From Lachnospiraceae bacterium UBA7188 (GTDB lineage: Bacteria > Bacillota > Clostridia > Lachnospirales > Lachnospiraceae): DNA of 6,544 bases. Below the pieces are notes generated by a model. It made no database searches. It was not told the origin of the DNA and saw only the letters and a program-made list of their open reading frames with translations. The stretch spans positions 1 to 6,544 of the forward strand of contig DKVC01000248.1 of assembly GCA_002490995.1 (NCBI GenBank), written 5' to 3'. Made by a program: the position numbers and the translations under genes. Below are positions 1 through 5,679 of this stretch, one piece after another; position 1 is the first letter of the stretch; every line of letters starts with the position of its first letter.

Positions 1-972
1 AACCAGCTGCTGGTGGAGATGGACGGTTTCGGGGTCAATGAGGGTATCATTGTCATGGCAGCCACCAACAGAGTGGACATTCTGGATCCGGCTATCCTGC
101 GTCCCGGACGTTTCGACAGAAAAGTGGCTGTGGGCACACCGGATGTCAGCGGAAGAGAGGATATTCTGAAGGTGCATTCCAGAAACAAGCCTCTGGCAGA
201 GGATGTGGACTTGAAGCAGGTGGCACAGACCACGGCCGGCTTTACGGGCGCGGACCTGGAGAATCTGATGAACGAAGCGGCCATCAATGCCGCAAAGCAG
301 GGCAAGAGCTTTGTAGTGCAGGACGATATCAGGAAGGCCTTCGTCAAGGTCGGCATCGGCGCGGAGAAGAAGAGCAGGGTCATTTCAGACAGGGAGAAGC
401 GGATTACAGCCTACCACGAGGCAGGGCATGCCATACTGTTCCATATGCTGCCGGACGTAGGGCCTGTCTATACCGTTTCCATCATTCCCACAGGGGTTGG
501 CGCCGCAGGTTATACCATGCCGCTGCCGGAGAAGGATGAAATGTTCATGACCAAAGGGCAGATGCTGCAGCATATTATGGTTTCCCTGGGAGGAAGGATT
601 GCGGAGGAAATCATTTTCAAGGATATCACAACGGGTGCTTCCAGCGATATCAAGAAGGCTACCAAGGTGGCGCGCCGGATGGTGACCCGCTTCGGCATGT
701 CGGAAAATATCGGCGTAATCTGCTATGATGACGATGATGACGAAGTGTTTATCGGAAGGGACCTGGCACATGCCAAAGGGCACAGTGAGTCCATAGCGGG
801 CGAGATTGATAAAGAGGTGAAGGCTATTATCGATGAATGCTACGCAAAGGCGAAAAGCATCATCCTGGAGAAGGAAAATGTACTTCACTCCTGTGCACAG
901 CTGCTGCTGCAGAAGGAGAAGATCGGACGGGAAGAGTTCGAGGCGCTTTTTGCGGCGGACGGGGCGGCGTAA
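1..972 (+). CDS. ftsH: ATP-dependent zinc metalloprotease FtsH, C-terminal part (5' end outside window)
   Basis: Membrane-anchored AAA+ protease that unfolds and degrades misfolded membrane proteins and short-lived regulators at the cytoplasmic face. The frame is open from base 1 (NQLLVEMDGFG), so the true start, the membrane segments and the Walker A and B motifs lie upstream. The 323 residues seen are about half of a typical 600-650 residue FtsH. Window residues 31-40 carry the AAA second region of homology (ILRPGRFDR) with arginine fingers R37 and R40. The M41 peptidase zinc motif HEAGH is at residues 139-143 (bases 415-429). The likely third zinc ligand is Asp216 in TGASSDI. The C-terminal helical region ends in a GREEFEALF stretch and a short alanine-rich tail. 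An acidic run (DDDDDE) near residues 243-248 replaces the milder acidic loop of many homologues. All catalytic residues in view are intact. The gene converges with the XRE regulator downstream. Confidence 0.97.
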   Translation, partial: NQLLVEMDGFGVNEGIIVMAATNRVDILDPAILRPGRFDRKVAVGTPDVSGREDILKVHSRNKPLAEDVDLKQVAQTTAGFTGADLENLMNEAAINAAKQGKSFVVQDDIRKAFVKVGIGAEKKSRVISDREKRITAYHEAGHAILFHMLPDVGPVYTVSIIPTGVGAAGYTMPLPEKDEMFMTKGQMLQHIMVSLGGRIAEEIIFKDITTGASSDIKKATKVARRMVTRFGMSENIGVICYDDDDDEVFIGRDLAHAKGHSESIAGEIDKEVKAIIDECYAKAKSIILEKENVLHSCAQLLLQKEKIGREEFEALFAADGAA

Positions 973-1169
973 AGGGCAGGTTTGGCACTTTCCGGGAACT
1001 GCCAGAGATACCCGGGACGGCTGCGAAAAGCCCGGCAATTGTCTGGAAATTGCACTGGAAGTGCTTTAAAGCGGTTGGAAAATGCCGGAGGCGCCCTGTT
1101 TGGAACAAGATATGTGCAAAATATACAAAAAAGTTTTTTGATTTTTGTTAAATTTGTTATTTTTGAGAA
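973..1169 (+). other. ftsH 3' untranslated region, no gene seen
   Basis: I find no credible coding sequence here; open frames lack ribosome sites and overlap ftsH. The first half is GC-rich and can fold: TTGGCA (982-987) can pair with TGCCAG (1000-1005) through a C.C mismatch around a CCGG loop, and GCACT/AGTGC forms a short hairpin at 1052-1064 followed by only TTTAAA, too weak to call a terminator. The second half (about 1115-1165) turns abruptly AT-rich and contains the odd-centred palindrome CAAAAAAGTTTTTTG (1126-1140), whose A6 and T6 tracts should bend DNA. A weak upstream promoter (TTGGAA at 1100-1105, 16 bp, TATACA at 1122-1127) is possible. Confidence 0.6.
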
Positions 1170-1198
1170 TTGGCAAATGGAAGGTTAAATGGTATTAT
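1170..1198 (+). promoter_or_regulatory. predicted sigma-70/SigA promoter with AT-rich upstream element
   Basis: TTGGCA (1170-1175) and TATTAT (1193-1198) are separated by exactly 17 bp; each matches consensus at five of six positions. A perfect TATAAT overlaps at 1196-1201 with a poorer spacing. About 50 bp of A/T-tract DNA lies directly upstream, resembling an UP element. Predicted start is near 1205. There is no coding sequence on this strand before the terminator at 1264, so the promoter appears to serve a short RNA. Not experimentally shown. Confidence 0.55.
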
Positions 1199-1204
1199 AA
1201 TACT

Positions 1205-1295
1205 CGTAACCCCCAATACATTATATAGTTTTTTGCTATACCCCATAAGAAATACCTTCTCTGAAAAGGACAGCCACCCCATGGCTGTTCTTTTT
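1205..1295 (+). ncRNA. candidate small RNA with C-rich motifs
   Basis: The interval is bounded by a good promoter (TTGGCA-17-TATTAT) and a strong intrinsic terminator, giving a predicted transcript of about 90 nt. It has no ribosome site followed by a sensible reading frame. Visible structure: a small hairpin TATAG/CTATA (1224-1228 with 1236-1240) and the terminator hairpin. Three C-rich stretches stand out: CCCCC at 1210-1214, ACCCCAT at 1240-1246, and a second ACCCCAT at 1276-1282 across the terminator loop. C-rich unpaired motifs are a known feature of Firmicutes regulatory RNAs that pair with Shine-Dalgarno sequences (the RsaE/RoxS type); whether this RNA does so is inference. The alternative is that the stretch is simply the end of the ftsH mRNA. 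Confidence 0.4.
1264..1295. terminator. bidirectional intrinsic terminator between convergent genes
   Basis: A 13-bp stem (1264-1276 with 1282-1294, one G.T pair) closes a CCCCA loop. On the + strand the 3' arm runs into CTTTTT; on the - strand it ends in CCTTTT. It lies 9 bp past the stop codon of the XRE regulator and can serve that gene on the - strand and ftsH or the candidate small RNA on the + strand. Confidence 0.9.
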
Positions 1296-1304
1296 ACTTC
1301 AGCT

Positions 1305-2408
1305 TTACTGCATTCCTGCGGTCAGCCGGGCAAGTATCTCCTGGAAATCGGCTTCGTTCCGGTAAGGGTCAAAGGCGGAATTTGCAAGCCATTTATCGCG
1401 CATTCTTTCGCACACTGTTCTGGAATCATCGGTCTCGAATTCAAGAATGTTCTCTTCTACGGTGCCCAGCAGGGTGCAGGAGTAACTCTGGGTTTCCGGC
1501 CTGTGGTCAAAGGCTTCTGCGGCTTTGACGGCGAGGTCCAGACACTGATACATTTGCTGTTTCTGGCCCAGCCGGGCATGAATTCTGGCCTGGTCATAGG
1601 GCAGCCTGGCAGCGCCCCAGCTGTTCCGGGGAAGATTTCCGTCGCAGATCAGTTCATCCAGTGCAGACAGCTTTTCAAACGCGATGAGGGCATCTTCATC
1701 CGAAAAACATCCCGATGTGGCAAAGGACCAGATCCAGGAATTAAGGCTTTCGTAGTCATCCTTAATGTTATTCCGGATAAAGGATGCCTTTTCGCCCTCT
1801 TCCAGGCCCCACCAGATCTGGTTTTCCCGGCAGAACTCTTTGGAGGGCAGGGTTTCGTAGACAGACCTGCCGATGCTTCTCCGCCCCATTTCCACATGCT
1901 GGAAGGCAAGCCGGGCTGTGGCCTTCAGGCGGATATCCTGGTCCGGGCAGTACTTCATGATGCGCTCACCCAGGGCGATGATTTCCGCATCGTATTTTTC
2001 CATGTTTTCCTTCCACTCGGGAATATTGCCGTCATCGTCGCCGGATATGAACAGAGCGTACATCAGCTTGTTGAGCAGAGCGTAATTGTTGGGAAACTCC
2101 GCAACACCCTCCCGGGCAATTGTGATGCACTCGTTGACCTGTCCCTTGTTAATGGCGCGCTGAAAGCTGTCCAGATACTGGTCAACTTTCTGCTTTTCCG
2201 TAGTGTCGTCTACACCCAGCAGGTTATCCACGGACACCCGGAAGATGCCGGCTATGGTGGGCAGCAGCTCCATATCGGGATAGCATACGTTCAGCTCCCA
2301 GCGGGAGACGGACTGGCAGGACACGCCGAGCATCTCTGCAAGGGCTTCCTGAGTAATGTCTCTTGTCCTGCGAAGGTATTTTATGTTTTCTCCTATTTTT
2401 AATTTCAT
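1305..2408 (-). CDS. XRE-family helix-turn-helix regulator with long C-terminal (TPR-like) region
   Basis: A 367-residue cytoplasmic DNA-binding regulator. Residues about 7-64 form a Cro/C1-type helix-turn-helix: IGENIKYLRRTRDITQEALA, then GVSCQSVSRWE as the recognition part, then YPDMELLPTIAGIFRVSVDNLLG. The remaining roughly 300 residues are helical and soluble, with repeated alanine, leucine and aromatic spacing (for example near YDQARIHARLGQKQQMYQCL) that suggests TPR-like repeats; I could not define repeat units exactly. The start at 2408 is chosen because the protein then opens with the canonical MKLKIGENIK, preceded by AGGAGG (2425-2420) 11 nt upstream. The frame stays open further upstream, but only across the promoter region. 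The gene is divergent from the CPBP protease operon, a layout typical of a local regulator. TPR-bearing XRE proteins often sense peptides or other ligands; the ligand here is unknown. Confidence 0.88.
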   Translation of the reverse strand: MKLKIGENIKYLRRTRDITQEALAEMLGVSCQSVSRWELNVCYPDMELLPTIAGIFRVSVDNLLGVDDTTEKQKVDQYLDSFQRAINKGQVNECITIAREGVAEFPNNYALLNKLMYALFISGDDDGNIPEWKENMEKYDAEIIALGERIMKYCPDQDIRLKATARLAFQHVEMGRRSIGRSVYETLPSKEFCRENQIWWGLEEGEKASFIRNNIKDDYESLNSWIWSFATSGCFSDEDALIAFEKLSALDELICDGNLPRNSWGAARLPYDQARIHARLGQKQQMYQCLDLAVKAAEAFDHRPETQSYSCTLLGTVEENILEFETDDSRTVCERMRDKWLANSAFDPYRNEADFQEILARLTAGMQ

Positions 2409-2486
2409 GATAATATTTTCCTCCTGATATTCTTGTTTTACATCTGTGTAATAAGGTCTTTTATTATTTCTGTGTCCCTGCTGATG

Positions 2487-2508
2487 CTGTGCCCGGTCTG
2501 TGTCCGGT
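2487..2508. repeat. tandem 11-bp direct repeat in the XRE gene leader
   Basis: CTGTGCCCGGT (2487-2497) is followed immediately by CTGTGTCCGGT (2498-2508), with one mismatch. A partial third copy, CTGTGTCC, lies at 2470-2477. The segment also contains a GCCCG (2491-2495) / CGGGC (2512-2516) inverted repeat. It lies in the predicted 5' leader of the XRE gene. The function is unknown; it could be an operator on one DNA face or an RNA structure. Confidence 0.5.
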
Positions 2509-2533
2509 AAACGGGCGAATTCTGCGGGACGGG

Positions 2534-2549
2534 GAAGCTGCGCAGCTTC
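2534..2549. promoter_or_regulatory. perfect 16-bp palindrome near the XRE transcription start
   Basis: GAAGCTGCGCAGCTTC reads the same on both strands. It lies at about +2 to +17 relative to the predicted - strand transcription start near 2551. This is a typical place for an autorepressor operator. As RNA it would form a 6-bp stem with a GCGC loop. The link to the neighbouring XRE protein is inferred from position only. Confidence 0.45.
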
Positions 2550-2557
2550 TGAAAATA

Positions 2558-2586
2558 AGTTTAACTGATTCGGGAGGTTATGACAA
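2558..2586 (-). promoter_or_regulatory. predicted promoter of the XRE regulator gene
   Basis: On the - strand, TTGTCA (2586-2581) is followed after 17 bp by TAAACT (2563-2558), matching consensus at five and four of six positions. The predicted start is near 2551, giving a leader of about 143 nt before the start codon at 2408. Operator-like repeats lie just upstream of the -35 element. Confidence 0.5.
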
Positions 2587-2593
2587 CTACTCG

Positions 2594-2625
2594 TTAAGTG
2601 ATAGTTTTTCACTAATTGAGTGATA
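2594..2625. promoter_or_regulatory. operator-like direct and inverted repeats between divergent promoters
   Basis: TTAAGTGATA (2594-2603) and TTGAGTGATA (2616-2625) are near-identical 10-mers whose starts are 22 bp apart, about two helical turns. Between them TCACT (2609-2613) forms inverted repeats with both AGTGA half-sites (2597-2601 and 2619-2623). The cluster lies between the XRE -35 (2586) and the CPBP -35 (2650), so a bound protein could influence both. The XRE protein is the obvious candidate but binding is not shown. Confidence 0.45.
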
Positions 2626-2649
2626 ACAGGAAAGTCCTTAGTTGTACTT

Positions 2650-2677
2650 TTGAAACCCACTGCGAAATCGCTATACA
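2650..2677 (+). promoter_or_regulatory. predicted promoter of the CPBP protease-thioesterase operon
   Basis: TTGAAA (2650-2655), a 16-bp spacer, and TATACA (2672-2677) match consensus at five and four of six positions. The predicted start is near 2684, about 50 nt before the start codon at 2736. Confidence 0.5.
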
Positions 2678-2735
2678 AATGTCGTTATTTGTGCTAAACT
2701 AATAAAGATTCAAAAGGAAAAGCGAGGAGTAAAAC

Positions 2736-3821
2736 ATGGACGGAATGAACGAGTACAGGGTAACGGCAGGAGAGGAAGACGGAATATCCGGAATGGGCGG
2801 AGCCGGCATGCCTGAAAGAAATGAAGCCGACGAAATAAAGGCGGCCAGGAAACATTTTTCCAGGCTGGGCGGGATGTATATCCTGGGTACCATCATAATC
2901 TTTGCGGTTCAGCTGATTCCCACGACATTGCTTCAGCTTGTGAAGCCGGAATGGCTGGAAAACGGCAATATTTCCCTGATGGTCTCCGTACTTCCGATGT
3001 ACATTATCGGAATGCCGGTGCTCATCCTGCTGGTGAGGACGATTCCGAAGGAAGAGGTGGAGCGGCATTCCATGAGAGCAGGTTCCTTTGTGATAGCTGC
3101 CATTATGTGTTTTGCGGTTGTATATATCACAAACTTTGCGGGTAATCTCATAACGGCGCTGATCGGGACACTGAAAGGCAGTACGGTGCAGAACCAGGTT
3201 CTGAATGTGACCCAGTCCGTAAGTATGTGGATGATTGTACTCTATATGGTCATTTGTGCACCTGTGATGGAAGAATTTGTTTTCCGGAAGCTGATTGTGG
3301 ACAGGACCGTCCGTTACGGGCAGGGAGCCGCGGTGGTTATGTCAGGGCTTATGTTCGGGCTTTTCCATGGAAACCTGAACCAGTTTGTGTATGCTTTTAC
3401 GCTGGGAATGTTTCTGGCATACCTCTATGTGAAGACCGGCAATATCAAAATCACCATTGCGCTCCATATGCTGATTAATTTCATGGGCGGGGTAGTCTCT
3501 TCAGGGCTGATGCGGATGCTTGACCTGGACGCATATATGCAGGCAATGACAGGCGGGGATATGGCCTCCATGATGGATTATATCCAGGCAAACCTTGCGG
3601 GTATCATGGCTTACGCAGTGTTTGTGGTTTTTGTGGCAGGGATGATGATTGCAGGCGGTGTGCTGCTGATTGTGAACCTGGTGAAGCGGAAATTTGTGCT
3701 GGAGAGGGGCAGCGTGGTGATTCCGAAGGGAAAGCGTTTCAGTACCATGATAGGCAATGCAGGCATGCTTCTCTACAGTCTTTTCTGGATTGTTATGATT
3801 GTAGTGCAGTTATTTATATAA
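2736..3821 (+). CDS. CPBP-family (Abi/CAAX-type) intramembrane metalloprotease
   Basis: A 361-residue polytopic membrane protein. Residues 1-45 are a charged, glycine-rich cytoplasmic stretch. About eight membrane segments follow (roughly 47-69, 80-101, 115-140, 161-178, 196-230 as two, 236-258, 286-315, 338-360). The three CPBP motifs are intact: EEFVFR (E179, E180, R184), FGLFH (F207, H211) and HMLIN (H244, N248). These residues form the glutamate-type active site of this family, which includes Rce1-like CAAX proteases and bacteriocin-processing or self-immunity proteins. The actual substrate cannot be read from sequence. The start is supported by AGGAG (2725-2729), six bases before the ATG. 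The gene is divergent from the XRE regulator and is followed after 22 bp by the acyl-ACP thioesterase, probably on one mRNA. Compared with minimal CPBP proteins of 200-250 residues it has an N-terminal extension and extra C-terminal membrane helices. Confidence 0.9.
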   Translation: MDGMNEYRVTAGEEDGISGMGGAGMPERNEADEIKAARKHFSRLGGMYILGTIIIFAVQLIPTTLLQLVKPEWLENGNISLMVSVLPMYIIGMPVLILLVRTIPKEEVERHSMRAGSFVIAAIMCFAVVYITNFAGNLITALIGTLKGSTVQNQVLNVTQSVSMWMIVLYMVICAPVMEEFVFRKLIVDRTVRYGQGAAVVMSGLMFGLFHGNLNQFVYAFTLGMFLAYLYVKTGNIKITIALHMLINFMGGVVSSGLMRMLDLDAYMQAMTGGDMASMMDYIQANLAGIMAYAVFVVFVAGMMIAGGVLLIVNLVKRKFVLERGSVVIPKGKRFSTMIGNAGMLLYSLFWIVMIVVQLFI

Positions 3822-3843
3822 GGTCAGGAAGAAGGAATTTGAT

Positions 3844-4554
3844 ATGTATACCTTTGAAAGCAGAATCAGATACAGTGAGACAGGCAGTGATGGGGAGCTT
3901 ACCATGGCTTCCCTTATCAATTATTTTCAGGACTGCTCTATTTTTCAGTCGGAGGATCTGGGGCTGGGGGTGGAGTGTCTGAAGGAGGCGCATCTGGTGT
4001 GGCTGCTCTCATCCTGGCAGATTGTGGTGGAACGCTATCCCAGGCTGGGCGAGCGGGTGACGGTGGGCACGCTTCCCTATGACATGAAAGGCTTTCTGGG
4101 CTATCGTAATTTTGCCATGCTGGATGAGGCGGGGAATTATCTCGCCAGGGCAAACTCATTGTGGAGCCTGCTGAATACGGACACCGGCAAGCCCAGTGCA
4201 ATCCCGGAAAAGCTGCTGAAGGGTTACCGCCTGGAAGAAAAGCTGGAGATGGAGTATGCGCCCCGGAAAATTGCCGTTCCGGCAGGGAGTGTGGCGAGAG
4301 AGCCTCTGGTGGTGAAGAAACATCACCTGGACACGAACCATCATGTAAATAACCAGCAGTTTGTCCAGATGGCTATGGACTATCTGCCGGATTCCTTTCC
4401 CATAAGGCAGATTCGGGCGGAATATAAGAAGCAGGCTTTTTTGGATGATGTGCTGATACCTGCCGTGGCGGAGGAAGGGAACCGGGTGGTGGTGTCACTG
4501 GAGGATGAAGCGGGAAAGCCGTATACCATTGCCGAATTTTCCGGCAATTTCTAA
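3844..4554 (+). CDS. acyl-[acyl-carrier-protein] thioesterase
   Basis: Cytoplasmic enzyme that releases free fatty acids from acyl-ACP, ending or diverting fatty acid synthesis. The 236 residues fit the usual bacterial size and a double hotdog fold. The N-terminal hotdog covers about residues 1-130, with ASLINYFQDCSIFQSEDLG as its central helix and LLSSWQIVVERYPRLGE after it. The C-terminal hotdog holds the catalytic signature HHLDTNHHVNN, with D163, N165 and H167 matching the Asp-Asn-His set of plant Fat enzymes. By my eye alignment, the position of the plant FatB catalytic-region glutamate is Gln197 in EYKKQA; this should be treated as tentative. AAGGA (3832-3836) lies seven bases before the ATG. 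The gene is 22 bp after the CPBP protease and probably co-transcribed, possibly linking membrane-protein processing with lipid supply. Chain-length preference cannot be told from the sequence. Confidence 0.92.
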   Translation: MYTFESRIRYSETGSDGELTMASLINYFQDCSIFQSEDLGLGVECLKEAHLVWLLSSWQIVVERYPRLGERVTVGTLPYDMKGFLGYRNFAMLDEAGNYLARANSLWSLLNTDTGKPSAIPEKLLKGYRLEEKLEMEYAPRKIAVPAGSVAREPLVVKKHHLDTNHHVNNQQFVQMAMDYLPDSFPIRQIRAEYKKQAFLDDVLIPAVAEEGNRVVVSLEDEAGKPYTIAEFSGNF

Positions 4555-4607
4555 GGAAATGTCTACAAATAACCGCTAAAGAAATTGCAGCAGCTATTCC
4601 GGCAATT
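4539..4607. repeat. 11-bp direct repeat spanning the thioesterase 3' end
   Basis: TTCCGGCAATT occurs at 4539-4549, in the last codons of the thioesterase, and again at 4597-4607 in the intergenic stretch. The rest of the 169-bp gap before the next gene shows no terminator (only ATTTC/GAAAT around the stop, without a T run) and no convincing promoter. The repeat may be chance or the remains of a small duplication. Confidence 0.35.
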
Positions 4608-4723
4608 CCCATATGTATAGCAGGCGGGCGCTTCTGCAAAACCAGGGCAGAAAACGGCAGATGAATGTGCCGGATGGCGCTGCATGGAGCAGTATAAAAG
4701 CAGGATTGAAATGGAGAAACAAT

Positions 4724-5563
4724 ATGATTCGTTTGGGTGAAAAACAGGAACTGGTAATAGTAAAAGAAGTAGAATTTGGCGTATACCTGGCGGTTTCCCG
4801 GGAGGAAGCGGAAGAGAGGGTGCTCCTGCCGAAGAGGCAGGTGCCGGAAGGGGCGAAGCTGGGGGATATCATTCCGGTATTTATTTACCGGGATTCCAAA
4901 GACAGGATGATTGCCACAGTCAGGGAGCCGAAGCTGCAGATGGGCCAGGTGGCGGAGCTGACCGTGGCGCAGATGGGAAAAATCGGCGCTTTCCTGGACT
5001 GGGGGCTGGAGAAGGACTTACTGCTTCCCTTCAAGCAGCAGCGCGGCAGAGTGAATCAGGGGGACAGGGTGCTGGTATCTCTTTACATAGATAAGAGCAA
5101 CAGGCTCTGCGCCACCATGAATGTCTACGACAATCTGCGGACGGACAGCCCTTACAGCCGGGAAGATAAGGTTACGGGGCGTGTCTACGAGATGAGCGAC
5201 AATTTCGGCGCTTTTGTGGCAGTGGACAATCTGTATTCTGCCCTGATCCCCAGGAAAGAACTTTACGGGGAAGTGGAGCTGGGAAAGGATATAACGGCCC
5301 GCGTCATACAGGTGCGGGAGGATGGCAAGCTGACGCTCAGCATAAGGGATAAGGCATATCTGCAGATGGACAGGGACGCGGAGGCAATTCTGGCGCTGAT
5401 GGAAGAGAAGGGCGGCTTCCTCCCCTTTACCGATAAGGCATCGCCGGAGCGCATTAAGCAGGAGACCAACATGAGCAAGAACGAATTCAAGCGCGCGGTG
5501 GGCAGACTGCTGAAGGAAAGAAAGATCGAAATCAAAGAATACAGCATACAGAAGGCTCACTGA
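4724..5563 (+). CDS. cvfB: CvfB-family S1-like RNA-binding protein
   Basis: A 279-residue cytoplasmic protein of the CvfB (conserved virulence factor B) family, described in staphylococci and streptococci as an RNA-binding regulator made of S1 domains and a winged helix. The domains seen are: S1-like 1 (about residues 3-66, with EFGVYLA and LLPKRQVP), S1-like 2 (72-135, with KIGAFLDWGLEKDLLLPF), a true S1 (147-208, with NFGAFVAVDNLYSALIP and GKLTLSIRDK), and a winged helix (about 215-275, with SKNEFKRAVGRLLKERKIEI). The start at 4724 is chosen because the protein then begins MIRLGEKQEL, as in the family, and GGAG (4713-4716) is seven bases upstream. An in-frame extension to 4613 lacks a ribosome site and family similarity. 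The gene lies 169 bp after the thioesterase with no terminator between, so read-through is possible. Its RNA targets are unknown. Confidence 0.9.
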   Translation: MIRLGEKQELVIVKEVEFGVYLAVSREEAEERVLLPKRQVPEGAKLGDIIPVFIYRDSKDRMIATVREPKLQMGQVAELTVAQMGKIGAFLDWGLEKDLLLPFKQQRGRVNQGDRVLVSLYIDKSNRLCATMNVYDNLRTDSPYSREDKVTGRVYEMSDNFGAFVAVDNLYSALIPRKELYGEVELGKDITARVIQVREDGKLTLSIRDKAYLQMDRDAEAILALMEEKGGFLPFTDKASPERIKQETNMSKNEFKRAVGRLLKERKIEIKEYSIQKAH

Positions 5564-5622
5564 AGAATGAAAATATTAAGAAAAATGAAAATTGTGTGAA
5601 CCACTGGTAAAGCATACCCGGT

Positions 5623-5633
5623 TATGATAAAAT
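5623..5633 (+). promoter_or_regulatory. predicted extended -10 promoter of the yjfB-like gene
   Basis: TGATAAAAT (5625-5633) is an extended -10 element (TG-n-TAAAAT), overlapped by TATGAT (5623-5628). No good -35 is found at 16-18 bp, which is tolerated by extended -10 promoters. The predicted start is near 5640. A flagellar sigma (SigD) reading using TAAA at 5608-5611 and GATAA at 5626-5630 has a spacer about four bases too short. Confidence 0.4.
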
Positions 5634-5653
5634 AAGACAGTGGCAGATGCAGT

Positions 5654-5679
5654 ATCCGAACTGTAGTTGTCTACAGGAT
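5654..5679 (+). promoter_or_regulatory. hairpin in the yjfB-like mRNA leader, possible CsrA-type site
   Basis: CTGTAG (5661-5666) pairs perfectly with CTACAG (5671-5676) around a TTGT loop. ATC (5654-5656) and GAT (5677-5679) can extend the stem past a four-base bulge. The 3' side reads CTACAGGATC, with a GGA core close to the CsrA consensus. A second GGA sits in the ribosome site GGAGG (5693-5697). The hairpin ends 13 bases before that site. Folding and CsrA binding are inferred. Confidence 0.4.

Noticed and set aside
1052..1064. Short hairpin as the ftsH terminator
   Set aside because: Only a 5-bp stem with a 3-base loop followed by TTTAAA; the 13-bp hairpin at 1264-1295 is far stronger.
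1170..2402. 410-codon + strand open frame opposite the XRE gene
   Set aside because: It lies fully antisense to a clear XRE regulator, runs through a strong terminator, and its translation resembles no protein family. The frame is an artefact of the codon use of the opposite gene.
2409..2678. 90-residue N-terminal extension of the XRE regulator
   Set aside because: It crosses the predicted promoter and repeats, has no ribosome site, and the canonical start MKLKIGENIK with AGGAGG upstream is at 2408.
2594..2684. Signal-peptide (pheromone) gene next to the XRE regulator
   Set aside because: The tiny frames in this region (for example from ATG at 2581 or 2679) lack properly spaced ribosome sites and are only five to seven codons long.
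2694..3068. 124-codon - strand open frame opposite the CPBP gene
   Set aside because: Antisense shadow of a convincing membrane protease gene, with no family resemblance.
4613..4723. 37-residue N-terminal extension of the CvfB-like protein
   Set aside because: No ribosome site; the family starts at MIRLGEKQEL, and GGAG is correctly placed before 4724.
5608..5630. Flagellar sigma (SigD) promoter for the YjfB-like gene
   Set aside because: TAAA and GATAA are present but the spacer is about four bases short, and the CC before GATAA is missing; an extended -10 promoter fits better.
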